This document shows positions 9,644 to 17,643 of a stretch of 64,000 nt of DNA, one piece after another. The notes under the pieces are model-generated. The model was not told where the DNA came from. It ran no database searches and saw only the letters and a program-made list of their open reading frames with translations. The position numbers and the translations under genes were made by a program. Source of the stretch: Actinoallomurus sp963823735 (GTDB lineage Bacteria > Actinomycetota > Actinomycetes > Streptosporangiales > Streptosporangiaceae); the NCBI GenBank assembly GCA_963823735.1, contig CAWGMO010000001.1, positions 806,001 to 870,000 of the forward strand. Reading direction: 5' to 3'. Positions within the stretch are counted from its first letter, which is position 1. Each line of letters begins with the position of its first letter.

Positions 9644-10297
9644 ATGGCGCTTCTTCTCTCGGTCAACGTCGGGCGGTCACGCCAGAACCCCTTCAAGCGG
9701 GTCGGTGTCACGGCGATCGACAAGCAGCCGGTGTCCGGGCCGGTGGCGGTGACCGCGCCGGGGCCGAAGGGCGATGGTTCGGTCGGTCTCGCCGGCGACC
9801 GGGTGCACGACGTACGCAACCATGGGGGCACCGACCAGGCCGTCTACGCGTACGCCCGGGAGGATCTCGACACCTGGGGCGCCGAGCTGGACCGGTCGCT
9901 GGCCAACGGCTTCTTCGGGGAGAACTTCACCACCAGCGGCATCGACGTGAACGCCTCGCTGATCGGCGAGCGCTGGCGCGTCGGCGACGATCTGCTGCTG
10001 GAGGTCTCGTGCCCGCGCATTCCGTGCGTGACGTTCCAGGGCTGGATGGGCGTGCCGGGGTGGATCAAAACGTTCACGCGGCGCGCGCTGCCCGGGCCGT
10101 ACCTCCGGGTCATCGAGCCGGGTGACGCCTCGGCCGGTCAGACGATCACGGTCGAGCACCGGCCCGATCACGACGTGACGGTCGCGCTCACCTTCCGTGC
10201 GCTCACCCTCGAACCCGAGCTGCTGCCGCGGCTCGTCGCCGCCGACGCGCTGCCCGAGGAGACGAAGGAGCACCTGCGGCGGCGCGTGTCATCCTGA
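9644..10297 (+). CDS. MOSC-domain protein (YiiM type)
   Basis: 217 residues. The YiiM-type MOSC signature is clear: GDRVHDVRNHGGTDQAVYAY, then GFFGENFTTSGIDVN, GERWRVGD, and CPRIPCVTFQ with the conserved cysteine. Members handle molybdenum-cofactor sulfur or reduce N-hydroxylated compounds such as 6-hydroxylaminopurine. No molybdenum enzyme is adjacent. The last nine bases overlap the stop end of the convergent dehydrogenase gene. Confidence 0.92.
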   Translation: MALLLSVNVGRSRQNPFKRVGVTAIDKQPVSGPVAVTAPGPKGDGSVGLAGDRVHDVRNHGGTDQAVYAYAREDLDTWGAELDRSLANGFFGENFTTSGIDVNASLIGERWRVGDDLLLEVSCPRIPCVTFQGWMGVPGWIKTFTRRALPGPYLRVIEPGDASAGQTITVEHRPDHDVTVALTFRALTLEPELLPRLVAADALPEETKEHLRRRVSS

Positions 10298-11056
10298 CAG
10301 GCGGATCAGTACGTCGCGGCTGGCGGCGCTGATCAGCGGGTCGACGCCCAGGGATTCCAGCATGTCCGTCGCGGCCTGCATCTCGGCGCTGCGGCGTACG
10401 GCGTGGCGGTGGCTGCCCTCGACGAGGCGTTCGACCGTGTCCGCGCCGGCGCGGGACAGCTCGTCGGCGATGTTGCCGCGCAGCCAGTCCTCACAGCCGG
10501 CCGCGCGGCCGGCCTCCAGGGCCTCGACGACGGCGGCGGCCAGGCCCTTGAAGAAGACGCTGCGCAGGAGCTTTCGCTCGGCGGCGAGACCAGCCGGGCC
10601 ATCGAGGACGTCCACGCGCGCGCCGAGCGGTTCCAGCAGCTCCTTGTACGCCTGGGCGGCGGTGCCGGAGGTGAGCATCGGCGTACGCAGGCCGTTGCCG
10701 GGCACCGGGGTCATGAGCTCGACGTCCACGAAGCCGATGCCGTGCCGCTGCGCTTCTTCGGCGAGCTGCCGTTTCTTCTCCGGTGAGGCGGTGTTGAGGT
10801 CGGCCCAGATCGTACGGGGGCCGGCGCCCTCTCGCCCGGCGCGCAGGGCGTCCATCGACGCGGCGGAGCTGTTCACGCTGAGGACCAGGTCGCTGCCGCG
10901 TACGGCCTCGGCCTCGCCTCCGGTGTCGGTCACGCCGGGCGGGGCGCTCACGGCGGGGTCGTAGCCGCGCACCTGGGCGCCGGCCGCGACGAGGTCCTTC
11001 GTGATGGCGCCGCCGGCTTCTCCCAGCCCGAGAACGGCGACGCGAATGGCGTTCAC
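10289..11056 (-). CDS. NAD(P)-binding 6-phosphogluconate-dehydrogenase-like oxidoreductase (DUF1932)
   Basis: 255 residues. An N-terminal Rossmann fold (VAVLGLGEAGGAITKDLVAAG) is followed by an all-helical C-terminal DUF1932 domain with the catalytic-type lysine segment LRSVFFKGLAAAVVEAL. This places it in the beta-hydroxyacid dehydrogenase group. It is divergent from the GntR regulator across 80 bases containing an operator that matches the one in front of the 14.6-19.5 kb operon. A role in the same catabolic route is therefore proposed; the substrate is unknown. Confidence 0.85.
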   Translation of the reverse strand: MNAIRVAVLGLGEAGGAITKDLVAAGAQVRGYDPAVSAPPGVTDTGGEAEAVRGSDLVLSVNSSAASMDALRAGREGAGPRTIWADLNTASPEKKRQLAEEAQRHGIGFVDVELMTPVPGNGLRTPMLTSGTAAQAYKELLEPLGARVDVLDGPAGLAAERKLLRSVFFKGLAAAVVEALEAGRAAGCEDWLRGNIADELSRAGADTVERLVEGSHRHAVRRSAEMQAATDMLESLGVDPLISAASRDVLIRLSG

Positions 11057-11096
11057 GACATCTCCTGTCCCATGGGCGTACGGTAACCTAGCGACA

Positions 11097-11112
11097 AAAT
11101 TGGCGACAATCT
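11097..11112. promoter_or_regulatory. Probable GntR operator, imperfect copy
   Basis: AAATTGGCGACAATCT matches the perfect palindrome AGATTGTTAACAATCT at 14571-14586 in 12 of 16 positions, with the right half ACAATCT identical. It lies in the divergent intergenic space between the DUF1932 dehydrogenase and the GntR gene, where autoregulation would be expected. Binding is inferred. Confidence 0.55.
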
Positions 11113-11136
11113 CGCCTACGATTTCAGGGGGATGTA

Positions 11137-11772
11137 GTGCCGACCGACACGTCGCCCGACGTCGTTCTGCAGGCCATCCGTGACGCCATCTCCGAAGGGG
11201 AGTTCGTCCCGGACCAGCGCCTCGTGGAGGCCGACCTGTCGGAGCGCTTCACGGCCAGCCGCAGCGCCGTACGCTCCGCGCTCCTTCAGCTCACCAACGA
11301 GGGCCTCGTCGAGCGCGTGCAGCACCGGGGAGCCCGGGTGCGCAAGATCTCGCTCGCGGAGGCCATCGAGATCACCGAGGTACGCATGGTGGTCGAGGGC
11401 CTGTGCGCGGCGAAGGCGGCCGCGCGCGTCACCCCGGAAGAGGCGCTCGAACTGCGCCGGATCGGCGAGGGGATGACCGCGATGGTGGCCGCCGGCGACG
11501 TGATCGGCTACTCCAAGGCCAACCAGCGGCTGCACGCCCGTATCCGCGAGCTGGGCGGCCAGGCGACGGCGGCGCGCGTACTCGACCGGTTGCGCGCCCA
11601 GAGTGTGCGTCATCAGTTCCGCCTGGCGATCCAGCCGGGGCGGCCTTCGACGTCGCTGCCCGAGCATCTGGCGATCATCGAGGCGATCTGCTCGCATGAC
11701 GCCGCGGCGGCCGAGCAGGCGGCGCGGCGTCATCTGACGAGCGTGATCGAGGCGTTGAAGAACGTCGACTGA
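11137..11772 (+). CDS. GntR-family regulator, FadR/FCD subfamily
   Basis: 211 residues from GTG 11137. The N-terminal winged helix (AISEGEFVPDQRLVEADLSERFTASRSAVRSALLQLTNEGLVERVQHRGARV) is followed by an FCD ligand domain with metal-site residues (ANQRLHARI, EHLAIIEAI, RRHL). FCD regulators usually sense a carboxylate or sugar acid. The operator shared with the ABC/aldolase operon makes it the best candidate regulator of that operon. It ends six bases before the convergent TetR gene. Confidence 0.92.
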   Translation: MPTDTSPDVVLQAIRDAISEGEFVPDQRLVEADLSERFTASRSAVRSALLQLTNEGLVERVQHRGARVRKISLAEAIEITEVRMVVEGLCAAKAAARVTPEEALELRRIGEGMTAMVAAGDVIGYSKANQRLHARIRELGGQATAARVLDRLRAQSVRHQFRLAIQPGRPSTSLPEHLAIIEAICSHDAAAAEQAARRHLTSVIEALKNVD

Positions 11773-11778
11773 CCCGCC

Positions 11779-12435
11779 CTATTGGGCCAGCAGGCCGTCG
11801 ACCAGGGCTTTCAGGCCGGTCCGGTAGGTGTCCTCGGCGGTGAGCTTCGCCCAGTCCTTCGCGATCTCCGCCAGCCGGGGAAGCTCGGCCGGGTCGAGGT
11901 CGGCGAAGACCTGCTCGCGGTACGTCGGCCGGTCCTGGTCCGCGCGCCTGCGGGCCGCCGTCACCCGGACCATGATCTCGCCGACGGTGTAGTACCAGAT
12001 CGCGCGGTACCCCTTCACGGCCTGGTCGAGGGACATCCCGCAGCCGACGAGGCCGTCCACGATCTGCTCGACGAACCGCAGCGCGCTCTTGGACATCAGG
12101 TCGTCGGCGGACAGCACCTCCACGATCCAGGGGCAGTCGACGAGCCCGTCGTGGATGGCGGTCGCGGCCGCCATGACGCGTTCGCGGGGGTCGGCGGGGC
12201 GTTCGGGGGTTCGTAGCGTCCGCGCGGCGTAGTCGTCCAGCAGCAGGACGAGCAGTTCCTCCTTGTCGCGAACGTGGTGGTAGAGCGCCATCGGCGTACT
12301 GCCGATCTCGGTGGCCAGCCGCCGCATGGTCAGCCGGTCGACGCCCTCCTCGTCCACGATCCTTCCCGCCGTCCGGATGATCTCTTCGAGGGAGATACGG
12401 GGAGGTCGGCCGGGGGTCTTGCGGGGCTGCGGCAT
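11779..12435 (-). CDS. TetR/AcrR-family regulator
   Basis: 218 residues from ATG 12435. N-terminal HTH: ISLEEIIRTAGRIVDEEGVDRLTMRRLATEIGSTPMALYHHVRDKEELL. The C-terminal ligand domain resembles TetR_C groups that control efflux pumps. It is divergent from an MFS exporter gene across about 56 bases, the standard repressor/pump layout, so it probably represses that pump. The ligand is unknown. Confidence 0.92.
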   Translation of the reverse strand: MPQPRKTPGRPPRISLEEIIRTAGRIVDEEGVDRLTMRRLATEIGSTPMALYHHVRDKEELLVLLLDDYAARTLRTPERPADPRERVMAAATAIHDGLVDCPWIVEVLSADDLMSKSALRFVEQIVDGLVGCGMSLDQAVKGYRAIWYYTVGEIMVRVTAARRRADQDRPTYREQVFADLDPAELPRLAEIAKDWAKLTAEDTYRTGLKALVDGLLAQ

Positions 12436-12491
12436 GCCCACATCATCCCGTGGTGTCGACAGCGGTGGTGGTCTTGGGTTATTTTTTTTAC

Positions 12492-14105
12492 ATGTATAGA
12501 AACTCGCGAGCTGTGCTGACGGCCGCCGTCATCGCTCAGTTCGTCGTGGCCTTGGACATGTCCGTCGTCAACGTCGCCCTGCCGGCGATCCGCTCGACGC
12601 TCGGCTTCAGCCCGCTCGGCCTGTCGTGGGTCGTGCACGTCTACGCGCTCACCTTCGGCGGACTCCTGCTGCTGGGCGGCCGCGCGTGCGACCTGTACGG
12701 CCCGCGCCGCCCGTTCATGATCGGCCTGGCCGTCTTCGGGGTGTGCTCGCTGGCGGGCGGCCTGGCGCAGGCGCCGTGGCAGCTGATCACGGCGCGCGCC
12801 GGGCAGGGCCTGGGTGCCGCCGCGGCGGCACCGGCGACGCTGACGATGCTGACCACGACGTTCGAGGGCGCTCGGCGCGTGCGAGCGCTCGGGGTGTGGA
12901 GCGCGGCGAACGCCGGCGGCGGCGCACTGGGCGTCCTGGCCGGAGGGCTGCTGACCGAGTACGCGGGCTGGCGCTGGGTCATGCTGATCAACCTGCCCAT
13001 CGTCGCGGCGGCGCTGACGGTCGCAGGCCTGACCATCGAACGGCCCGCGCGGCAGGAAGGGCCGGACGCGCTCGACGCCGTCCCGGCCTCCGCGGGCGCG
13101 GGCAACGTACGGCCCGGGAGCGCAGACGCGCTCGATCCCATCCCGGCCACCGCAGGCGCGGGTGACGTGCGGCGCGGGCGGCGTGAGAGGGCGCGCGTGG
13201 TCGGTGGCGTCGCGGTGAGCGGGCCGGTACCCGCGCACGCGGGTGTTCGGCGGGAGAGGCCGGACGTGCTGGGTGGGGTGCTGGTCACCGGCGGGGTCGG
13301 GGCGTTGGTGTTCGGTGTCGTTCGTACCGACGTGAACGGGTGGGGGTCGGTGGCCACGGTGGGGAGCCTTGCCGTCGCGGTCCTGCTGCTCGGCGGCTTC
13401 GTCCTTGTCGAAGGCAGGAGTTCGACGCCCTTGCTGCGGCTCGGGCTGTTGCGTAGTCGCTGGGTCGCGGGGGCGAACGTGCTGGTGTTCCTCGCTGCGG
13501 CAGGGCAGTTCGCGGCTTTCTACTTCGTCTCCCTCTACATGCAGCAGGTCCTGGGGATGAGTGCGGCGGCCACGGGTGCGGCGTTTCTCCCGTTCTCCGT
13601 CGGGGTGGTCGCGGGGGCTCTCGGCGCGACACGCGTCACCTCTATGCGGTCTCCCCGAACCGCCCTGGTGCCTGGTGCTCTGCTGGCCACCGCCGGGTTG
13701 ACGTGGTTCGCGTTCATCAGTCCCGGCGGCGGGTTCCTCACTGACGTGCTCGGGCCGTCGATCGTCACCAGTGTCGGTGTCGGGCTGGTTCTCTCCCCTG
13801 TCGCAGCCGCCGCGACGACCGGGGTCGCTCGTGCCGAGGCCGGGATGGCGTCCGGGCTGCTCAACAGTTCGCGGCAGCTCGGGGGCTGCGTGGGGCTGGC
13901 CGTTCTCGCGACCGTCGCGGCGCATCATGCCGGCGCGGCCACCGATCGTGCCGCGCTGAACGGCGGCTACGCCCTGAGCCTCACGGTCAGTGCCGGGCTC
14001 TTTCTGCTCGCGGCGGTCGTGGCGATCGTCGTGCTTCCCCGCCGTCGTGCCGTCCCGCCGGCACCGCGGCCCATCGAACACCAACTGGAAGGAACACCCT
14101 CATGA
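12492..14105 (+). CDS. DHA2-type MFS drug exporter (EmrB/QacA family, 14 TM)
   Basis: 537 residues from ATG 12492. The first helix contains the family motif (VVALDMSVVNVALPAIRSTLGF), with later RACDLYGPRRPF (motif A), GQGLGAAAAAPATLTML and PFSVGVVAGALGA. It would export small molecules using proton-motive force. The middle cytoplasmic loop holds a 20-residue tandem repeat (13065-13184). A T-rich stretch and a TATAGA hexamer lie at the very start (12482-12500), so a promoter may overlap the first codons and the true start could be slightly downstream. The stop overlaps the next gene by ATGA. Confidence 0.9.
   Translation: MYRNSRAVLTAAVIAQFVVALDMSVVNVALPAIRSTLGFSPLGLSWVVHVYALTFGGLLLLGGRACDLYGPRRPFMIGLAVFGVCSLAGGLAQAPWQLITARAGQGLGAAAAAPATLTMLTTTFEGARRVRALGVWSAANAGGGALGVLAGGLLTEYAGWRWVMLINLPIVAAALTVAGLTIERPARQEGPDALDAVPASAGAGNVRPGSADALDPIPATAGAGDVRRGRRERARVVGGVAVSGPVPAHAGVRRERPDVLGGVLVTGGVGALVFGVVRTDVNGWGSVATVGSLAVAVLLLGGFVLVEGRSSTPLLRLGLLRSRWVAGANVLVFLAAAGQFAAFYFVSLYMQQVLGMSAAATGAAFLPFSVGVVAGALGATRVTSMRSPRTALVPGALLATAGLTWFAFISPGGGFLTDVLGPSIVTSVGVGLVLSPVAAAATTGVARAEAGMASGLLNSSRQLGGCVGLAVLATVAAHHAGAATDRAALNGGYALSLTVSAGLFLLAAVVAIVVLPRRRAVPPAPRPIEHQLEGTPS
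13065..13184 (+). repeat. Two 60-bp tandem units inside the MFS gene
   Basis: Unit 1 (13065-13124) and unit 2 (13125-13184) encode two similar 20-residue pieces (DALDAVPASAGAGNVRPGSA and DALDPIPATAGAGDVRRGRR). They lie in the loop between helices 6 and 7. The in-frame period suggests a recent duplication in a flexible linker. Confidence 0.8.
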
Positions 14106-14476
14106 ACCCTGTCGACCTGTTCGCCTCGGCGTTGCGGTTCCACCCCGACGGCGGCGTCAAAGCCGCCGAGCGGCAGATGACCAACGTCGACTCGGACGCC
14201 TGGCAGATCGCGACGTTTCACGTGACGAGCGACGCCGAGGTTCACGCCGATCACTGGGAGATGCATCCCGAGGCCGAGGAAGCGGTCTGCTGCCTGGCAG
14301 GCGGCGTGCGTCTCTACTTCCGGCCCGACGGGGACGCCGAGGAGGAGATGGTGCGGCTCACGACCGGTAGCGCCGCGATCGTGCCGCGAGGCCGCTGGCA
14401 CCGGATGGAGCTCGACGCCCCCAGCGACCTGATGTCGATCACCCTCCGGCGCGGTACCCGCCTCGAAAAACGCTGA
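14102..14476 (+). CDS. Cupin-domain protein
   Basis: 124-residue single-domain cupin with the two conserved motifs, HADHWEMHPEAEEAVCCLAG and SAAIVPRGRWHRMEL, giving histidine/glutamate metal ligands. It starts within the stop of the MFS gene (ATGA) and is followed by a strong hairpin, so it ends the TetR-controlled transcript. Function beyond small-molecule or metal binding cannot be assigned. Confidence 0.85.
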   Translation: MNPVDLFASALRFHPDGGVKAAERQMTNVDSDAWQIATFHVTSDAEVHADHWEMHPEAEEAVCCLAGGVRLYFRPDGDAEEEMVRLTTGSAAIVPRGRWHRMELDAPSDLMSITLRRGTRLEKR

Positions 14477-14489
14477 CCCGCCCGACCGG

Positions 14490-14520
14490 CCCGGACCGCC
14501 CCGTACGCAGGCGGTCCGGG
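14490..14520 (+). terminator. Terminator after cupin gene
   Basis: A perfect 11-base-pair stem (CCCGGACCGCC / GGCGGTCCGGG) with a nine-base loop begins 13 bases after the cupin stop. It lacks a U tract, as is common in high-GC actinobacteria. It separates the efflux cassette from the catabolic operon. Confidence 0.75.
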
Positions 14521-14554
14521 TTCTGCCTGCGGTGTTCGGGCGAGCCCACCCCCC

Positions 14555-14586
14555 TTGACGACTGTCGATCAGATTGTTAACAATCT
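14555..14586 (+). promoter_or_regulatory. Promoter and operator of the catabolic/ABC operon
   Basis: A -35 hexamer TTGACG (14555-14560) is followed by the perfect 16-base palindrome AGATTGTTAACAATCT (14571-14586), which covers the expected -10 position (TAACAA, 14578-14583). This is the layout of a repressor site. The -N-TTGT-N-ACAA-N- type matches FCD-GntR operators, and a related copy stands upstream of the GntR gene at 11137. Confidence 0.7.
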
Positions 14587-14622
14587 AGGGCACCATCGTG
14601 TCGACAAAGTTAGGTGAGGCTT

Positions 14623-15558
14623 GTGGCGGACCATCCGACACCTTCGCGCCGGGCTCGTGAGCTCGTCGCCGGCGCGTACGACATCCACATCCACGTCGCA
14701 CCGGACGTGATGCGCCGGCGGATCGACGACCTCACGCTGGCGCCGAAGTTCGCCGAGGTCGGCCTCGCCGGGTTCGTCCTGAAGTCGCACTACACGCCTA
14801 CCGCCGAGCGCGCCGCCGTCGTACGTGCCGCGGTGCCCGGGTTCGGTGCGGTGGGTGCCATCACGCTCAACGGATCCGTCGGCGGGATGAACCCGATCGC
14901 GGTCGAGGTGGCCGCGCGCGGCGACGCTCAGGTCGTCTGGCTGCCAACTGTCGACAGCGCGAACCAGCGGGCCTGTACGGCCGGGGACCCCGAGGGCGCC
15001 AAGCCTCCCATGTGGGCGAAGTTCCAGGAGGAGCTGCGCGCCGAAGGCATGGCCGCCGACCCGGTCGACGTACTCGGCGACGACGGAAGCGTTCTTGAGA
15101 TCACCCGCCAGGTCCTGCGCGTGATCGCCAAGCACGACATGACGCTGGCCACCGGCCACCTCGGTACGGACGAGATCGAGGCCGTCGTGGAGGCCGCAGC
15201 CGAAGAGGGCGTACGCCGGATCGTGATCACCCATCCGGAGTTCACGTCCCAGCGGGTCGAGGTCGAACGGCAGCGGGCACTGGCCGCCAAGGGCGCGCTG
15301 CTCGAACGCTGCTTCACCACCCCGTACACCGGCAAGGTCACCTGGGAGACCTGGCTGGAGCACATCCGCGCGGTCGGCCCGGAGCACTCGGTGCTCTCCA
15401 GCGACCTCGGCCAGCCGTTCAACCCGCCCGTCGAGGACGGCATGGCGCTGATGGCGGACCGGCTGCTCGCCGAGGGCTTCACCGAGGGCGAGATCCAGAA
15501 AATGGCCGTGGCCAACTCCCGGTGGCTGGCCGGCGCGGACGAGAGGAGCACGGCATGA
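14623..15558 (+). CDS. DUF6282 amidohydrolase-like protein
   Basis: 311 residues from GTG 14623, which has AGGTGAGG just upstream (GTG 14614 is the other option). An amidohydrolase-type metal motif DIHIHVAPD lies near the start, with HYTP, GHLGTDE and ITHPEF providing further histidines along a TIM-barrel-like order. First gene of six that overlap by four bases each. In protocatechuate 4,5-cleavage a distant relative (LigI) opens the pyrone dicarboxylate lactone, so a hydrolase or lyase step just before the GalB-like enzyme is plausible. The true reaction is unknown. Confidence 0.8.
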   Translation: MADHPTPSRRARELVAGAYDIHIHVAPDVMRRRIDDLTLAPKFAEVGLAGFVLKSHYTPTAERAAVVRAAVPGFGAVGAITLNGSVGGMNPIAVEVAARGDAQVVWLPTVDSANQRACTAGDPEGAKPPMWAKFQEELRAEGMAADPVDVLGDDGSVLEITRQVLRVIAKHDMTLATGHLGTDEIEAVVEAAAEEGVRRIVITHPEFTSQRVEVERQRALAAKGALLERCFTTPYTGKVTWETWLEHIRAVGPEHSVLSSDLGQPFNPPVEDGMALMADRLLAEGFTEGEIQKMAVANSRWLAGADERSTA

Positions 15559-16271
15559 GCGACCGCAGGATGCTGGTCGTCGGCGCGCACAGCGCCGACT
15601 TCGTCTGGCGCGCGGCGGGCGCGATCGCCCGGCACACCGCGAACGGCGGCGAGGCCGTCGTCGTCGCCCTGTCGTACGGCGAGCGCGGCGAGTCCGGGAA
15701 GCTGTGGCAGGAGCCCGGCCAGACCGAGGAGAACGTCAAGCGCATCCGCCACGACGAGGCCGAGAAGGCCAGTACGGCGGTCGGCGCGCGTTTTGAGGCG
15801 TTCGACCTTGGCGACTACCCGCTCATCGTCGAACGGCGGCACATCGACCGTCTCGCCGAGCTGATGCGCGACTTCGCCCCCCATGTCGTACTCACCCACC
15901 CCGAACACGACCCGTTCAACCCGGACCACCCGGTCGCGCACAAAGCGGTCCAGCAGGCGCGCCTGCTCACCTCCGGCGCCGGCGTCGCGAGCGGGTTCCG
16001 TACGGCGCCGCCCTCGGAGTTCCTGGTCTTCGAGCCGCACCAGCCCGAGCTGTGCCACTTCACGCCGACCGTGTACGTCGACATCACCGACGTCTTCGAG
16101 AAGAAGGTCGAGGCGATGTCGGCGATGGCCGCGCAGCAGTACCTCCAGGAGTACTACGCGCAGCGCGCCGACCAGCGCGGCAACCACGCGCGCAAGGTCA
16201 CCGGGAACGCCGATATCCGCCAGGCCGAGGCCTTCCAGCGGCTCCTGCCGAACGTCGTGGGGGCGCTGTGA
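15555..16271 (+). CDS. galB: PIG-L/LmbE-family hydratase, similar to 4-oxalomesaconate hydratase GalB
   Basis: 238 residues. It has the GalB form of the PIG-L metal site, VVGAHSADFVWRAAGA (AHSAD replacing AHPDDE), plus YGERGESGKLW, LTHPEHDPFNPDHPVAH and FEPHQPELC. GalB of gallate degradation adds water to the keto/enol form of 4-oxalomesaconate to give 4-carboxy-4-hydroxy-2-oxoadipate. The following gene encodes the matching aldolase, which supports that assignment. ATGA overlap with both neighbours. The gene symbol is by similarity; no ring-cleavage dioxygenase is in the window. Confidence 0.8.
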   Translation: MSDRRMLVVGAHSADFVWRAAGAIARHTANGGEAVVVALSYGERGESGKLWQEPGQTEENVKRIRHDEAEKASTAVGARFEAFDLGDYPLIVERRHIDRLAELMRDFAPHVVLTHPEHDPFNPDHPVAHKAVQQARLLTSGAGVASGFRTAPPSEFLVFEPHQPELCHFTPTVYVDITDVFEKKVEAMSAMAAQQYLQEYYAQRADQRGNHARKVTGNADIRQAEAFQRLLPNVVGAL

Positions 16272-16879
16272 GAGAGCTGGCCGAGGCGGGCGTCGCCACC
16301 GTGTACGAGGCCGGTGGCCGCGAGGGAATGATCGACGCGGAGTTCCACAGCCTGATCCCCGGCTCGAAGGCGGCCGGCCCGGCGCGTACGGCGCTGTGCG
16401 GGCAGGACGACAACCGGGCCGTGCACGAGGCGATGTCGCTGCTCCAGCCCGGCGAGATCCTCGTACTGACCATGCCCGAGCCCCGGCCGGTCGCGCTGGT
16501 CGGCGACCTGCTCGCCACGCAGGCGAAGGCGCACGGCGCGGCGGCGATCCTCGTCGACGCGTCGGTACGCGACGTCGCCGACCTGCGTGAGCTGGGCCTG
16601 CCCGTCTGGGCGCGGTGGATCCGCGTACGCGGCGCGGCGAAGGGCGCGCGCGGCGAGATGAACGTCCCGGTCGTCGTCGGCGGCCAGACGATCAACCCGG
16701 GCGACTTCGTGGTGCTCGACGACGACGGCGCCGCGGTGGTGCCGCGTCATGATGTCGACGAGCGCCTCGCGGCCGTACGCGCCCGCATCGAGAAGGAAGC
16801 CGGTCTGCGCGCACGCTGGCAGGCCGGAGAGCTCAGCTACGACGCGTACGGAATGCGCGCGGAAGACGGTGGAACATGA
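16268..16879 (+). CDS. RraA-type aldolase, 4-carboxy-4-hydroxy-2-oxoadipate aldolase-like
   Basis: 203 residues beginning at GTG 16268, overlapping the previous stop (GTGA). The RraA/HMG-aldolase fold is marked by GDLLATQAKAHGAAAILVDASVRDVADL, with the catalytic Arg-Asp pair, and by GDFVVLDDDGAAVVP. LigK/GalC members split 4-carboxy-4-hydroxy-2-oxoadipate to pyruvate and oxaloacetate with a divalent metal. Its position directly after a GalB-like hydratase makes that reaction the best guess; generic oxaloacetate decarboxylase activity is the alternative. Confidence 0.85.
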   Translation: MRELAEAGVATVYEAGGREGMIDAEFHSLIPGSKAAGPARTALCGQDDNRAVHEAMSLLQPGEILVLTMPEPRPVALVGDLLATQAKAHGAAAILVDASVRDVADLRELGLPVWARWIRVRGAAKGARGEMNVPVVVGGQTINPGDFVVLDDDGAAVVPRHDVDERLAAVRARIEKEAGLRARWQAGELSYDAYGMRAEDGGT

Positions 16880-17643
16880 CCGCCATCCTGCGGGTCGAGA
16901 AGCTGACCAAGCAGTTCGAGAAGGACGACGTGGGCACGGTCGCGCTGCGCGACTTCAGCCTGGAGATCGAAGAGGGCAGCTTCGTCACCGTCCTCGGCCG
17001 CAGCGGATGCGGCAAGTCCACGATGCTGAACCTCGCCGCCGGCCTGCTCCGCCCCACGTCCGGCACGGTCACGTACCGAGGCGCGGCGGTGTCACGGCCG
17101 CGTACGGAGATCGGCTACCTCACCCAGTCCGACACGCTCATGCCGTGGCGTGACGTACGCCGCAACATCGAGATGCCGCTGGAGCTGGCGAAGGTCCCTT
17201 CCGCGCAGCGCCGCGAGCACGCGGAGCGGCTCATCGACCAGGTCAGCCTGCGCGGCTTCGAGAGCCACTACCCGCGCGAACTGTCCGGCGGCATGCGGCG
17301 CCGCGTCAGCCTGGCGCGGATGCTCGCCGGCGACCCCGAGACGCTGCTGATGGACGAACCCTTCGGTGCCCTCGACGCCCAACTGCGCACCGAGCTACAG
17401 GCGGAGCTCCTGCGGCTGTGGCAGGGCAGCGGCCAGACCGTGGTGTTCGTGACCCACGACATCGAGGAGGCCCTGCTGCTCGGCGACCGCGTCGTCGTCC
17501 TCGGCCGCCTCGGACGCCTCGTACTCGACCGTTCCATCGACCTTCCCCGGCCGCGTGACGCCGACGAACTGCGCGTCGACCCGGCCTTCGTGGCGCTGCA
17601 CAAAGAGATGACGGCGGCGCTCAGAGACGGAGTGACGTCATGA
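16876..17643 (+). CDS. ABC importer ATP-binding protein (nitrate/sulfonate/taurine type)
   Basis: 255 residues with Walker A GRSGCGKST (41-49), Q-loop YLTQSD, signature LSGGMRRR, Walker B LLMDEPFGALD and H-loop FVTHDIEEA. It belongs to the SsuB/TauB/NrtD group, which energises uptake of small organic anions. It pairs with the permease and lipoprotein that follow, each linked by ATGA overlap. Confidence 0.93.
   Translation: MTAILRVEKLTKQFEKDDVGTVALRDFSLEIEEGSFVTVLGRSGCGKSTMLNLAAGLLRPTSGTVTYRGAAVSRPRTEIGYLTQSDTLMPWRDVRRNIEMPLELAKVPSAQRREHAERLIDQVSLRGFESHYPRELSGGMRRRVSLARMLAGDPETLLMDEPFGALDAQLRTELQAELLRLWQGSGQTVVFVTHDIEEALLLGDRVVVLGRLGRLVLDRSIDLPRPRDADELRVDPAFVALHKEMTAALRDGVTS

Noticed and set aside
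12330..14084. 584-codon open frame on the - strand
   Set aside because: Antisense shadow of the MFS gene; composition is low-complexity Arg/Gln/Asp and no motif appears.
15555..16271. N-acetylglucosamine deacetylase of mycothiol type (MshB/Mca)
   Set aside because: The metal motif is AHSAD, as in GalB, not AHPDDE, and the next gene is an RraA-type aldolase.
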